Made by a program: the position numbers and the translations under genes. This document shows, one piece after another, positions 1 to 7,741 of a DNA stretch of 34,493 nt. How positions within the stretch are numbered: position 1 is the first letter of the stretch; each line of letters begins with the position of its first letter. The DNA comes from an uncultured Actinomycetes bacterium (lineage in GTDB: Bacteria; Actinomycetota; Acidimicrobiia; Acidimicrobiales; RAAP-2), in the NCBI GenBank assembly GCA_903873775.1, contig CAIQPR010000057.1:1-34493 (forward strand), given 5' to 3'. The notes under the pieces are model-generated. The model worked only from the letters and a program-made list of their open reading frames with translations, searched no databases and was not told where the DNA came from.

Positions 1-18
1 AACGTTGAGGGAGATAAC

Positions 19-1485
19 ATGCGGTGGTTTACCCGTGGCAGTGCCAAGGTTCGGTATGTGGTGGTCGCAGCCGGGCTGTTCGCCGGCGTCGCGGTCGTTC
101 CGCTTGGTGGAACGGCCGGCGCAGCCACGGGACCGACGTGCGCAGCGTCGTGCCAGTCCAGCGTGACCTCAGACGCGAACTGGATTCTCGCGAATCAAGA
201 TCCCTCCGGATGGATCGGCATGGCGCCGCCGACGACGACTGTGGGTCTGCTCATCCAGCCGTATTCCGCGGCGTACGCGGCGATTGGCCTCTCTGACGCC
301 TACGGACTCGATGGAAACTCGGTCTACGACACGAGCGCGTGGAGCTGGTTGGTGTGGGACAAGCAGCAGATGCTGACGTACGCACCGACCACGAGCAACT
401 TCTACTCGAAGTGCACCTCTAGCAACGTCGCAACCCTTGAGTCGGCGACCAAGAACATTTCGTGCTTTTACACTCCGGCGTACTGCGCCAATTTGGCGGC
501 CGGGGTGGTCTTTCACCCGTACGGTTCGTCGGATCCTCGGACGTGCACCGGTGTGAGCGGCCAGGACTACGCGCCGGTGGTCCAGCCCTACGCCAACAGC
601 AACGTGACGCATCCCTACACCGACTCCACCGACGCGACAGCTGGATTGTTCCTCGTGGCTCTGCAACGGGCGTACCAGAACGATTACTTCAACGCCGCCA
701 CGCAGCAGTCGAACCCCGCCGGCGCGCTCGCCAATCTCCAGGTGGTGGACACGGTCCCGTCGTATTGCCCGGCGAGCACGTGTGGCTCCAGCGTTATTGG
801 TGACGCGGTCACGGCCATTCACTCGACGCTCGACACAGATGGGCTCACCTGGGCCCAACCGTGGTACACGGCCAAATACTTAGAAGACCAGTCGGAAAGC
901 TACGCCGGCCTCACCGCCGCAGCTTCGCTCGAGGCGGCGCTCGCCGCCAGCGTGCCGACGTCGTCGGCCAAGCACAAGAGCGACGTCGCCATCGAGAATG
1001 AGGCCTCATCCATGGCCGCCGGGATCCAGAGCGCGGTCTCGCAGTTGTGGACCACCACTCTCTCAACGGGTGGACCCGGATACGGATGGGCCAAATTCCC
1101 GAGTGGCGTCGTCCAGCAAACCAATTGGACCAACCCGACGGGGTCCGCAACTCAGATCTACGCGGACCCTCAGCAAAATGCCTGGGCCGTCATGTGGGGA
1201 CTTGCTACGGGGACCAACGCCACGTCAATCCTCAGCACCTTCGACGCCTCCTACGGCCCGAACGCAACATCCGATACACAGAATTGGAACTATCCGACGC
1301 CAACCGGGGCGTACCCGTCACCTCTGTACTGGGTGGGCATCATGAACGCCACGGCGGGAGATGTCGCGACCGCGGTGACCGCCGTCAATGATGAGAACGC
1401 GACCTACGTGCCGACACGCACCTGGCAATACCAACCAGAAGACGCGGGACTCGCCATTTGGGCGGAGTCGCTGACGGGGGCGTAA
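19..1485 (+). CDS. Secreted protein of unknown function, possible alpha/alpha-toroid fold
   Basis: The 488-residue product starts with a classical Sec signal: basic residues in the first ten positions, a hydrophobic stretch around 13-30 and an AxA-type cleavage region near GGTAGAA (about 30-36). ATG at 19 is preceded by GAGGGAG with good spacing. The mature protein is rich in Trp, Tyr, Ser and Thr and has repeated helical segments (for example WILANQDPSGW, YSAAYAAIGLSDAYG, SYAGLTAAASLEAALAAS), which looks like an all-helical toroid of the kind seen in glycoside hydrolases and terpene-cyclase-like proteins; that is inference from texture only. Early Cys pairs (TCAASC, about 40-45) and later ones (SYCPASTC) suggest extracytoplasmic disulfides. 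No lipobox and no C-terminal anchor are visible. I do not recognise the family. It is followed by its own terminator, so it is not cotranscribed with the next gene. Confidence 0.75.
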   Translation: MRWFTRGSAKVRYVVVAAGLFAGVAVVPLGGTAGAATGPTCAASCQSSVTSDANWILANQDPSGWIGMAPPTTTVGLLIQPYSAAYAAIGLSDAYGLDGNSVYDTSAWSWLVWDKQQMLTYAPTTSNFYSKCTSSNVATLESATKNISCFYTPAYCANLAAGVVFHPYGSSDPRTCTGVSGQDYAPVVQPYANSNVTHPYTDSTDATAGLFLVALQRAYQNDYFNAATQQSNPAGALANLQVVDTVPSYCPASTCGSSVIGDAVTAIHSTLDTDGLTWAQPWYTAKYLEDQSESYAGLTAAASLEAALAASVPTSSAKHKSDVAIENEASSMAAGIQSAVSQLWTTTLSTGGPGYGWAKFPSGVVQQTNWTNPTGSATQIYADPQQNAWAVMWGLATGTNATSILSTFDASYGPNATSDTQNWNYPTPTGAYPSPLYWVGIMNATAGDVATAVTAVNDENATYVPTRTWQYQPEDAGLAIWAESLTGA

Positions 1486-1510
1486 CACTCCCTGACCGGG
1501 GTGATTTTTT
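1486..1510 (+). terminator. Intrinsic terminator after the secreted-protein gene
   Basis: CACTCC (1486-1491) pairs with GGGGTG (1498-1503), including one G-U pair, across a 6-nt loop. It is followed by A and six T residues (1505-1510). It starts directly after the TAA stop codon. Confidence 0.65.
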
Positions 1511-1518
1511 ACCTTCGG

Positions 1519-1524
1519 TAGGCT
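1519..1524 (+). promoter_or_regulatory. Candidate -10 box TAGGCT for the first GT-C gene
   Basis: TAGGCT lies just after the terminator and seven nt before a GTG-GTG pair at 1532, the same layout as other SD-less starts in the window. The identical core GGTAGGCTC precedes the gene at 32196. No convincing -35 is seen because that region overlaps the terminator hairpin. Confidence 0.35.
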
Positions 1525-1531
1525 CAACCGC

Positions 1532-1570
1532 GTGGTGACACTCATCTGGTGGGGCGACGCTCGTGGCTGA
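1532..1570 (+). CDS. Possible 12-codon leaderless upstream ORF
   Basis: GTG at 1532 lies seven nt behind the TAGGCT box and opens a 12-codon frame (VVTLIWWGDARG) ending in TGA at 1568-1570. It overlaps the start codon of the GT-C gene (GTG 1563) in another frame, so ribosomes finishing it would stop on top of that start. The SD of the GT-C gene (GGTGGGG, 1548-1554) is inside it. This is a candidate only; such a short frame can arise by chance. Confidence 0.25.
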   Translation: MVTLIWWGDARG

Positions 1571-3257
1571 TCGCTCCTCGTGGCGCCAAAGGTCGCCACA
1601 CTCGGTGCTCGACGATGAACGAGCGGTGCCGCGTGCGCTCACCGGGGTCGAGGTGGCCCTCGTCGTCATCGCCGTGATCATCGGAGCGCTCAGTCGCAGC
1701 CGCGGATTTACCAACGGAGACCTGTGGTTCGATGACGCCTGGGCGGCGAGCGCGGCTCGCACCGGACTCGGCAACGCGTGGCACATGTTTCTCACTGCGC
1801 CGGGCTACGGATTTGTACAACGTGAGTGGATTCGTCTCGACCCCACCACCACGTGGTGGGCGCAGATACCCGCCTTTGTCTTTGGTGTCGCGGCCATACC
1901 GGCGACCTGGGCCACCGCACGATGGATGAAGTTTGACCGGTGGATGGCGGTCGCTGCCGCCTTCTTCATTGCGGTCAACCCCACGTTGATCTTGTATTCC
2001 ACGCGCGTGAAGGAGTACCCCTTCGATTTGCTGATGGCGCTGGGGCTTGTCGTTGTCGCCGAAAGTGTCCGACGTCGTCCGGACGCGACGCGGTGGAGCG
2101 TCCTCGTCGCCGTCTCGGTGGGCGCCGTTCTGATGTCAGCGTCAATGTTGATTGCCGTACTCGGCGCGTGGTTAGTGGTGGCGATCTGCGTGTGGCCGCA
2201 TCGCGACCAGCGTCGCCCCTTCGCCACGTCCGTCGCCGCCGTCGGCGTTGGTATCGGCGCGACGTACGTAGCGTTCTTTCGTCACGTGCCGGCGGTACTC
2301 AATTTCAATTGGCGTCGTCGGGGCTACTTGCTCGACATCCGTAACGTCCACCTCGCCGAACGATCGATACGCCTGATGTTTGGGGGGTTCGCGCACTCCG
2401 CATTGATGTATCCCGTGCCCAAGGTGTTCTATCGAACGGGCCGGGTCTCCCAAGCTGTCTCGCCCATGCTGGTGGGAATGGTGGTTCTCGCCGTTGTCAT
2501 CGCCGTCCCGGTCGTGCGGTCGTGGCGCGTGCGACGCGTTGACCGTGCCCTCGTCGCTGCGGTAACCCTCGCGGGGGCCGTCGCCGCAGCGCTAGTCGAT
2601 CTCGTGCCCTTTGGTGACGGTCGCACGGATGAAGTTCTCTATCCCTCCTTCGTGATGGCAAGTTGTGCGGCGTTGACAGCGGCCGCACGGTGGTTGTCGG
2701 CACGGTCGATCCCGTCCTTCACGATGTCGACGCGTCGTGCGGTCGGCGTTGTTCTCGCGTCTGCCCTGGTTATTGGGTCGGGGGCAATGGCGATGTCGCA
2801 CACGGCGCGCTATCCCGTTTTGAGTCTGCGTACGTTGGCGCCGCGACTCGCGGACCGCTTGGCGCCCGGTGACGTGGTCGTGATCGACACCTTTAATTCC
2901 TTTGGGTGGTGTTACTACCGCCTGACGCCGTGCCACTACGTCATTGGCGGACGTCCCGTGTGGCCGCAGGGTTTCCGCCCCACGTCGAATGACGCCACGT
3001 ATTACGTGTCACCCAATTATTCGGGTCCCTACCCGGACATGGCGCGCGCACTCGAAGGACATAAGCGGGTGTGGTACATCGGGTACACGTACGGCACCTT
3101 TGACGCGAGTTCGCCACAGCTCGCTCACCTCAGGGGACCGTCGTCGGTCTACGGGGCCATCGTGCGCTCGGGGTGGGTACCGGCCACCAGTCGCGGTGCT
3201 GTCGTGAGCGCCACCAACGTCTTCGCCCAACTATTGCTGCCGAGTTCGCCTCACTGA
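1563..3257 (+). CDS. GT-C type polytopic membrane glycosyltransferase (ArnT/PMT-like), paralogue 1
   Basis: The 564-residue integral membrane protein likely transfers sugar from a polyprenyl-phosphate donor on the outer face of the membrane. The first hydrophobic segment is at about 29-44. It is followed by an acidic pair in the first external loop (D57, D58 in WFDDAW), where GT-C enzymes keep their catalytic Asp. Several more helices follow to about residue 405, then a C-terminal soluble region with WPQGFR and VWYIGYT. The motifs TWWAQIPA, NPTLILYSTRVKEY and FGDGRTDEVLYPS recur in the paralogue at 10092, so the two clearly share ancestry. GTG at 1563 is supported by GGTGGGG eight nt upstream. 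The family assignment (glycosyltransferase family 39-like) rests on topology and the loop-1 acidic pair. Donor and acceptor are unknown. Confidence 0.7.
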   Translation: MADRSSWRQRSPHSVLDDERAVPRALTGVEVALVVIAVIIGALSRSRGFTNGDLWFDDAWAASAARTGLGNAWHMFLTAPGYGFVQREWIRLDPTTTWWAQIPAFVFGVAAIPATWATARWMKFDRWMAVAAAFFIAVNPTLILYSTRVKEYPFDLLMALGLVVVAESVRRRPDATRWSVLVAVSVGAVLMSASMLIAVLGAWLVVAICVWPHRDQRRPFATSVAAVGVGIGATYVAFFRHVPAVLNFNWRRRGYLLDIRNVHLAERSIRLMFGGFAHSALMYPVPKVFYRTGRVSQAVSPMLVGMVVLAVVIAVPVVRSWRVRRVDRALVAAVTLAGAVAAALVDLVPFGDGRTDEVLYPSFVMASCAALTAAARWLSARSIPSFTMSTRRAVGVVLASALVIGSGAMAMSHTARYPVLSLRTLAPRLADRLAPGDVVVIDTFNSFGWCYYRLTPCHYVIGGRPVWPQGFRPTSNDATYYVSPNYSGPYPDMARALEGHKRVWYIGYTYGTFDASSPQLAHLRGPSSVYGAIVRSGWVPATSRGAVVSATNVFAQLLLPSSPH

Positions 3258-3283
3258 TCCGCCAACTACTCGAAGCGGTGGGG

Positions 3284-3289
3284 GATAAT
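3284..3289 (+). promoter_or_regulatory. Possible -10 (GATAAT) for the zinc-ribbon gene
   Basis: GATAAT sits six nt before GTG 3296, as in other putative leaderless starts here. The upstream GGGGG run (3279-3283) could instead act as a distant SD, so leaderless and SD-led initiation cannot be told apart. Confidence 0.25.
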
Positions 3290-3295
3290 CGTCGG

Positions 3296-3451
3296 GTGAC
3301 ACACGTAGAGCCCGCACTGTCGCCACCACTGGCGTGCCCGAATCCTCTCGGTGTCTTTGAGGAGTGTCCTCACTGTGGTGGTCCCTTGACGCCCGAGCAC
3401 GCGCACTTCAAGTGCCGCGCGTGCGGGTGGCGCGACTCCTGCTGCGACTGA
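3296..3451 (+). CDS. Small cysteine-rich zinc-ribbon protein
   Basis: This 51-residue product is reached from GTG 3296. A longer frame open from 3173 overlaps the previous gene and adds non-conserved-looking sequence, so I take the short form. The protein has seven cysteines: an early single Cys (ACPNP), a CPHCGG knuckle, a CRACGW knuckle, and a terminal CC before the stop. The CxxCG...CxxCG spacing is that of a rubredoxin-like or treble-clef zinc ribbon, so binding of one Zn is the likely role, perhaps with nucleic acid or protein as partner. The terminal Cys pair is unusual. It ends one nt before the ATG of the downstream membrane protein, so the two are almost certainly cotranscribed and translationally coupled. 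No specific function can be assigned. Confidence 0.65.
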   Translation: MTHVEPALSPPLACPNPLGVFEECPHCGGPLTPEHAHFKCRACGWRDSCCD

Positions 3452-3452
3452 C

Positions 3453-4331
3453 ATGACATCAACCCCGGCCCGGCGACGGGACAAGTTTGTCCTCATGGGT
3501 CGCGCGGTGATTGATTCGGACCCCGAGGTCGTCGAAGAAGCACTCGCCACCATTGCGACTGCGCACGGATATCTCGCGCCTCTCGGCTGGGCGGCCGGGA
3601 GTGTGGTGTTGTTCATTGCGGGTCTCCGGCGCATCATCACGAGTTGGCGTCTGCTCCTGATCGAGCTGGTGCCCGTTCTGTGGATCTGGCTCGCGACGTA
3701 CGACCTCAAGGTCCACGTGTTTCGGGGTGTGCCGCTACGCACCGGCTTCGCGCTGCGCGACGTCGTCTTCTCGAGCGTGGTGATTGTGTTCTCGGTTGCT
3801 GCGACCTGGTGCAACGCCGTTTTCGCCTTCTCCTTCGACGAACCGCCTCCGCCAATTCTTCGTCACGCGATCGCCCGGGCGCAACGCCAGTGGCGCACGA
3901 TCACGCTGTTCGGCATCCTGGCCGGTGCGGTGGTCTCATTCGCGGTGGTGATCGCGCCACATTTCGGGCTGCGCGCATTTGCGATCATCCTGTCGCTGGT
4001 GGTCGTCGCGATGGTGTTTTCTTTCGTGGCTCTGCCGGTGCGATTACTGAATCGGCATCCAGCACAACGGGGAGATTTGCGTCAACGCATCGGTGGGGCG
4101 GCCTTCGGCGGGCTCTTAAGCGGCATCGCCATGGCGCCCGGGTACGCGCTGAATCGCATCGGACTCGTGTTGTTAAGCGTGCACGGCCTCAAAATTCCTG
4201 GAATCATCATCTTGTCTGTCGGTTCCGCCCTGTACGCGGCGAGCGTGACGTCGGTGAAAGCCGTGAAATTGTCGGCCAAATTGCTCACGGACCCCTCAGC
4301 GGACGTACATCGCGACCCTTCGCACGAGTAA
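3453..4331 (+). CDS. Polytopic membrane protein of unknown function
   Basis: The 292-residue protein has hydrophobic segments at about 41-57, 66-83, 104-126, 149-170, 174-197 and 247-265, with a glycine-rich segment near 214-232. A short cytoplasmic N-terminus carries a basic cluster (RRR at 7-9) and an acidic patch (DSDPEVVEEA). A proline run (PPPP, 131-134) lies in a loop between helices three and four. There are no recognisable catalytic or transport motifs. ATG 3453 is one nt after the stop of the zinc-ribbon peptide, so initiation is probably by coupling. Its stop is followed by the pstS leader, so it is not clearly part of the phosphate operon. I do not recognise the family. Confidence 0.7.
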   Translation: MTSTPARRRDKFVLMGRAVIDSDPEVVEEALATIATAHGYLAPLGWAAGSVVLFIAGLRRIITSWRLLLIELVPVLWIWLATYDLKVHVFRGVPLRTGFALRDVVFSSVVIVFSVAATWCNAVFAFSFDEPPPPILRHAIARAQRQWRTITLFGILAGAVVSFAVVIAPHFGLRAFAIILSLVVVAMVFSFVALPVRLLNRHPAQRGDLRQRIGGAAFGGLLSGIAMAPGYALNRIGLVLLSVHGLKIPGIIILSVGSALYAASVTSVKAVKLSAKLLTDPSADVHRDPSHE

Positions 4332-4517
4332 GGAGCCGGCGTCTGATCTCACCCCAAGAATTCACTTCGGGGAGAGTCGCACTTCACAGTCGGATTACCT
4401 AAGGGGGCTTAACTTTCTTCCGGGTCAGCAAGCCACCGCGTTGAGAAGTATTTCTCCACGGGGCGGGTTTGGGAAGCCCATCCAAACCGCAGTTTCACTT
4501 TCTCAGGAGGAAAGTAA
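4332..4517 (+). promoter_or_regulatory. pstS promoter and structured 5' leader
   Basis: This 186-nt gap holds the control region of the phosphate operon. A hairpin at 4352-4372 (CCCC/GGGG plus AAG/CTT with one bulge) has no T-run, so it is at best a weak terminator for the upstream gene. TTCAC occurs at 4361 and 4383, exactly two 11-nt periods apart, the spacing of actinobacterial PHO boxes. TAACTT (4410-4415) fits a -10, with the second TTCAC motif lying over the -35 zone. The presumed leader contains hairpin GAGAA-gtat-TTCTC (4443-4456) and a stronger one, GGTTTGG (4466-4472) with CCAAACC (4482-4488). A near-consensus SD, AGGAGGAA (4505-4512), precedes ATG 4518. The element positions are seen; the PhoP-type control is inference. 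Confidence 0.5.
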
Positions 4518-5783
4518 ATGAAGAAGACCCTTCGGGGGACGGTCGGCACCGCAGTGGTCGCCGCCGGCCTTTTGGCCGCAATGGTGCCCGCGGGCGCCGC
4601 ATCGGCTTTCAAGATTGACACCATCATGAAGAACGACCTCACCTTGAAGGCCAGCACGTCTGGTCTCAACATGGGTGGATCGTCCTTCGACGCTCCGTTG
4701 GTGCTCGCTGCGCAGGCGCAGTGGAACGCTGACAATGGCAAGACCGCTTTCAACACGTACGCGACCACCAAGTCGGGTACGGGTCGTGCGAACGCCATCT
4801 CGGGTGCGTACAACATTGGCTTCTCGGACTTCCCGCTCAACATCGCGGGTGCCGACGTGGGTGCCGGTTCGTCCGACGCCAGCGAGACGACCGCCAACTA
4901 CGTCCAGGTGCCGGTGGCGCTCGGTGGCGTTGCGATCATCTACCACTTCGGTTCCGGTGTCAGTGGCACTCTGGCCGGCATCCTCAAGAAGAACCCGTTG
5001 ACCCTCTCGGGCAAGGTTCTTGGCGAGATCTTCGCTGGCAAGATCACCAACTGGGACGACCCGGCCATCGCCAAGTTGAACCCGGCTGTCGTGGTCAAGA
5101 AGGTTGACCTGCTCCCGAACCTGGCGATCGCTGTTGAGAGCCGCACTTCGGGCTCCGGCACGACGTTCATGTTCCAGGACTACCTGAGCCGTGTTGACGC
5201 GACCGACTTCCCGACCGCTTCTGCCAACGCCTTCACCAAGGCTGCCGCGACGTTCGGTAACTCCGGTCTGCTCGACGCCGCGGTGCACAGCACCAACGGT
5301 GCCATCGGCTACGTGGAGTACGGCTACGCCGTCGCCAACGGTGAGACCCCGATTTCGCTCGTGAACGCTTCCGGCAAGACCGTGACGCTCACCGAAGCGG
5401 GCATCGTCGAGGCTGCGACCGTCGGACTGACCACCATTGCCAAGCACGGTGGTTTCAACACGACCAGCATCAACAACTTCAGCATCAACAACCAGGTTGG
5501 TGCCACGGTGTACCCGATCGCCGGCTTCAGCTACGCGATCGTCAAGAAGAACCAGACTGACGCCAACACGGCCATCGCCATCGTCAAGTTCCTGGACTTC
5601 CTGTCGCACCAGGGTGGCGGCACCCCGGCCTTCCCGGCTACCAAGAGCTCCTCGGTGTTCGGTCAGGACCTCGCCGACTCGCAGGGCTTCGCCCCGCTGC
5701 CGGCCTCGATGCAGACCATCGCTCGTACGCTCATCAGCAGCGTCACGTCGGGTGGCAAGGCCGTTCTGAGCGCGACGAACTAG
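4518..5783 (+). CDS. pstS: PstS, phosphate-binding protein of the Pst ABC transporter
   Basis: The 421-residue extracytoplasmic substrate-binding protein captures inorganic phosphate for PstCAB. The Sec signal runs from MKKTLR to a likely cleavage after A30 (ASA/F). The PstS N-terminal phosphate loop is present as GGSSFDAP (about residue 53). The second-lobe signature GEIFAGKITNWDDP and the segment RTSGSGTTFMFQDYLS are typical of PstS. ATG 4518 has a strong SD. Oddly, the protein contains no cysteine at all, hence no lipobox, although most monoderm PstS proteins are lipoproteins. Lysine is encoded almost only by AAG and glycine mostly by GGT/GGC, a bias expected for a highly expressed gene. 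It leads an operon with pstC, pstA and pstB. Confidence 0.95.
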   Translation: MKKTLRGTVGTAVVAAGLLAAMVPAGAASAFKIDTIMKNDLTLKASTSGLNMGGSSFDAPLVLAAQAQWNADNGKTAFNTYATTKSGTGRANAISGAYNIGFSDFPLNIAGADVGAGSSDASETTANYVQVPVALGGVAIIYHFGSGVSGTLAGILKKNPLTLSGKVLGEIFAGKITNWDDPAIAKLNPAVVVKKVDLLPNLAIAVESRTSGSGTTFMFQDYLSRVDATDFPTASANAFTKAAATFGNSGLLDAAVHSTNGAIGYVEYGYAVANGETPISLVNASGKTVTLTEAGIVEAATVGLTTIAKHGGFNTTSINNFSINNQVGATVYPIAGFSYAIVKKNQTDANTAIAIVKFLDFLSHQGGGTPAFPATKSSSVFGQDLADSQGFAPLPASMQTIARTLISSVTSGGKAVLSATN

Positions 5784-5825
5784 TCACGCAAAGAACTTGA
5801 AACGAAGGATTGACTGAGGACATCT

Positions 5826-6809
5826 GTGACAACTGCCATTGATGCTTCGACCAATCCTGAGGTGAACGGAACCGGTCGAGAGCGAAAGCTCTCGACCGGT
5901 TCCGATTTGCCGTACCGCGTACTTCTCATTGTCACGGCCGTTCTTGTCGGCGGTCTCTTTCTGGCCTTCATCGGGTCGATTGTTCAAGAATCCATTCCCG
6001 GCTGGCGCACTGTCGGTTGGACCTTCTTTACGGGCACCAACTGGAACTACGGTGCCCACATCTACGGAGCTCTCCCGCTCATTGTGGGTACCGTGCTCAC
6101 CACGGGTCTCGCACTTCTGTTGGCCGTGCCCGTTGGTTTTGGCACCGCCCTCGCCATTGTCTTTCTGATCCCTCGCCGTTTCCAGCTGATCATTTCCTCG
6201 ATCGTGGAACTCCTGGCTGTCGTTCCCTCCATTATTTACGGTGTCTGGGGATACCTCACCATCCAACCTTGGCTTGACGCCACGGTCCAACCGTGGCTCG
6301 CCAGCAAGACCAACGGGCACTTTCCTTTTAGTGGCCTCGGTATTGGTTTCGGTCTGATGCTGGGATCCCTGGTTCTCGCCGTCATGATCCTTCCGACAAT
6401 CGCTGCGATCTCGCGCGACGTTGTTGCCGCGGTGCCTAACGAAATGATCGAAGGTGCCTTGTCCCTCGGTGCCACCAAGAGTCAGGTCCTTCGCAAGGTC
6501 GTCGTCCCCTCTTCCCGTAGCGGCCTTCTCGGTGCGGTGACGCTCGGAACGGGTCGCGCCTTAGGTGAGACGATCGCGATGGTCGTGTTGCTCGGTGGCG
6601 TGAACCAGACGCACCCCATCCCTGTCAGCCTCTTCGGAACGACCGGGACCTTGGCCTCGGAGATCGCCAATAACTTCGGTAACTTGAGCGGTGCTGCGGG
6701 TCTTGGCGTGCTCTGCTGCCTGGCCCTCGTCTTGATGGTGATTATCGGACTCGTCAATCTGTCCGCGCGCGTGATTGTCGCTCGTAACCTCCGAAAGTTC
6801 CAACAATGA
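5826..6809 (+). CDS. pstC: PstC, phosphate ABC transporter permease
   Basis: This 327-residue inner-membrane subunit pairs with PstA to form the phosphate channel. A hydrophilic N-tail of about 30 residues precedes TM1 (31-51). Further segments include LPLIVGTVLTTGLALLLAVPVGFG and the helices after the ABC-permease EAA loop (EGALSLGATKSQVLRKVVVPSS), which contacts the ATPase. GTG 5826 is chosen because GAGGA ends five nt upstream. Codons 14-27 of the tail are written within a perfect 17-bp inverted repeat, listed separately. An internal TTG (5907) just after that hairpin could give a shorter protein, but it lacks an SD. The stop overlaps pstA by ATGA. Confidence 0.93.
   Translation: MTTAIDASTNPEVNGTGRERKLSTGSDLPYRVLLIVTAVLVGGLFLAFIGSIVQESIPGWRTVGWTFFTGTNWNYGAHIYGALPLIVGTVLTTGLALLLAVPVGFGTALAIVFLIPRRFQLIISSIVELLAVVPSIIYGVWGYLTIQPWLDATVQPWLASKTNGHFPFSGLGIGFGLMLGSLVLAVMILPTIAAISRDVVAAVPNEMIEGALSLGATKSQVLRKVVVPSSRSGLLGAVTLGTGRALGETIAMVVLLGGVNQTHPIPVSLFGTTGTLASEIANNFGNLSGAAGLGVLCCLALVLMVIIGLVNLSARVIVARNLRKFQQ
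5867..5904 (+). repeat. Perfect 17-bp hairpin with GAAA tetraloop inside the 5' end of pstC
   Basis: CGGAACCGGTCGAGAGC (5867-5883) is exactly complementary to 5888-5904, with the four-base loop GAAA (5884-5887), a GNRA tetraloop. It begins 41 nt after the pstC start codon and is translated. No U-run follows, so it is not a conventional terminator. A transcript carrying it would have a very stable stem between pstS and the rest of pstC. Likely roles are protecting the pstS message from 3' decay, lowering permease output relative to the binding protein, or acting as an RNase III site. The structure is seen; the role is inference. Confidence 0.85.
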
Positions 6810-7741
6810 CCGTTATCGACGCACCCCGCCCCACGATGACCGACGACGAGCGCCGGGCTCTCATTCAGAGCGCCGCGCGCGCGACCTACAACCGCAAGGT
6901 GTGGATGTCACGTGTGTTTATGGTCTTCTTGGGCCTTGCGCTCATCATCGCGCTGATCCCGCTGCTGTCCATCATTAGGGACGTGATCGGTAACGGGTGG
7001 CGCTACGTGAACTGGACCTTCCTGTCCACTCCTCAGGCCGCGGAAGTCTCGATGTTCAATCAGAACGCCATCGGTGGCATCTCGAATGCCATCACCGGCA
7101 CCTTGTTGATTGACGCAATTGCGACGTTGATCGCGATCCCGATCTCGATTCTGATGGCGATTTCGCTCTACGAGTCGAGCGGTCGCATCATGAACGCCGT
7201 GCGCATGTACGTCGAGGTGATGATCGGACTCCCGTCGATCCTGGTCGGCATCTTTATCTACGTCGTTGTCGTCACTCCCATGGGATATCGCTTCACAGCG
7301 TTCGCGGGCGCCCTGGCCCTGGCGATGATGATGATTCCCTTGATGACCATCGCCTGCGAGAGTGCGTTGCGGGCGGTTCCGGAAACTCTGACCGAAGCGG
7401 CGCTGGCGCTCGGGGCGAAGCCCTCACGCGTCATGCTGCGCGTGGTGTTGCCTTACGCCGTGCCCCGCATGATCACCGGCATCATGCTCTCGATGTCGCG
7501 CGCCGTTGGAGAAACGGCCCCGATTCTCTTCATTATTGGCTCCTCACTCGTGAATAGCTGGAAGCCCCTGCAGCCGGCCACGTCGTTGCCTACGATGATG
7601 TTTAACTATCTTTTCAACAGCAATTACCAGTCCCAGAAGGACGCGTGCTGGGGCATCGCATTGATCTTGATTTTCGCAGTGTTCTTGTTGAATCTCGCGA
7701 GTCGCGTCATCGTGGCTCGTACACAGAAGGGGCGTAGTTGA
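6806..7741 (+). CDS. pstA: PstA, phosphate ABC transporter permease
   Basis: The 311-residue second permease of the Pst system starts with a cytoplasmic tail of about 34 residues, then TM1 at about 35-57. The ABC-permease EAA loop is recognisable as [20 protein letters not shown], followed by the typical [22 protein letters not shown] segment shared by PstA proteins. Start ATG 6806 overlaps the pstC stop (ATGA), and its own TGA stop overlaps the pstB ATG by one base (TGATG), so the three genes are translationally coupled. Confidence 0.93.
   Translation: MTVIDAPRPTMTDDERRALIQSAARATYNRKVWMSRVFMVFLGLALIIALIPLLSIIRDVIGNGWRYVNWTFLSTPQAAEVSMFNQNAIGGISNAITGTLLIDAIATLIAIPISILMAISLYESSGRIMNAVRMYVEVMIGLPSILVGIFIYVVVVTPMGYRFTAFAGALALAMMMIPLMTIACESALRAVPETLTEAALALGAKPSRVMLRVVLPYAVPRMITGIMLSMSRAVGETAPILFIIGSSLVNSWKPLQPATSLPTMMFNYLFNSNYQSQKDACWGIALILIFAVFLLNLASRVIVARTQKGRS

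Noticed and set aside
4352..4372. Hairpin after the membrane protein gene as an intrinsic terminator
   Set aside because: The stem has a bulge and no T-run follows; kept only as a note in the pstS leader.
4503..5609. 368-codon minus-strand frame over pstS
   Set aside because: Antisense to pstS, which has a strong SD, signal peptide and family motifs.
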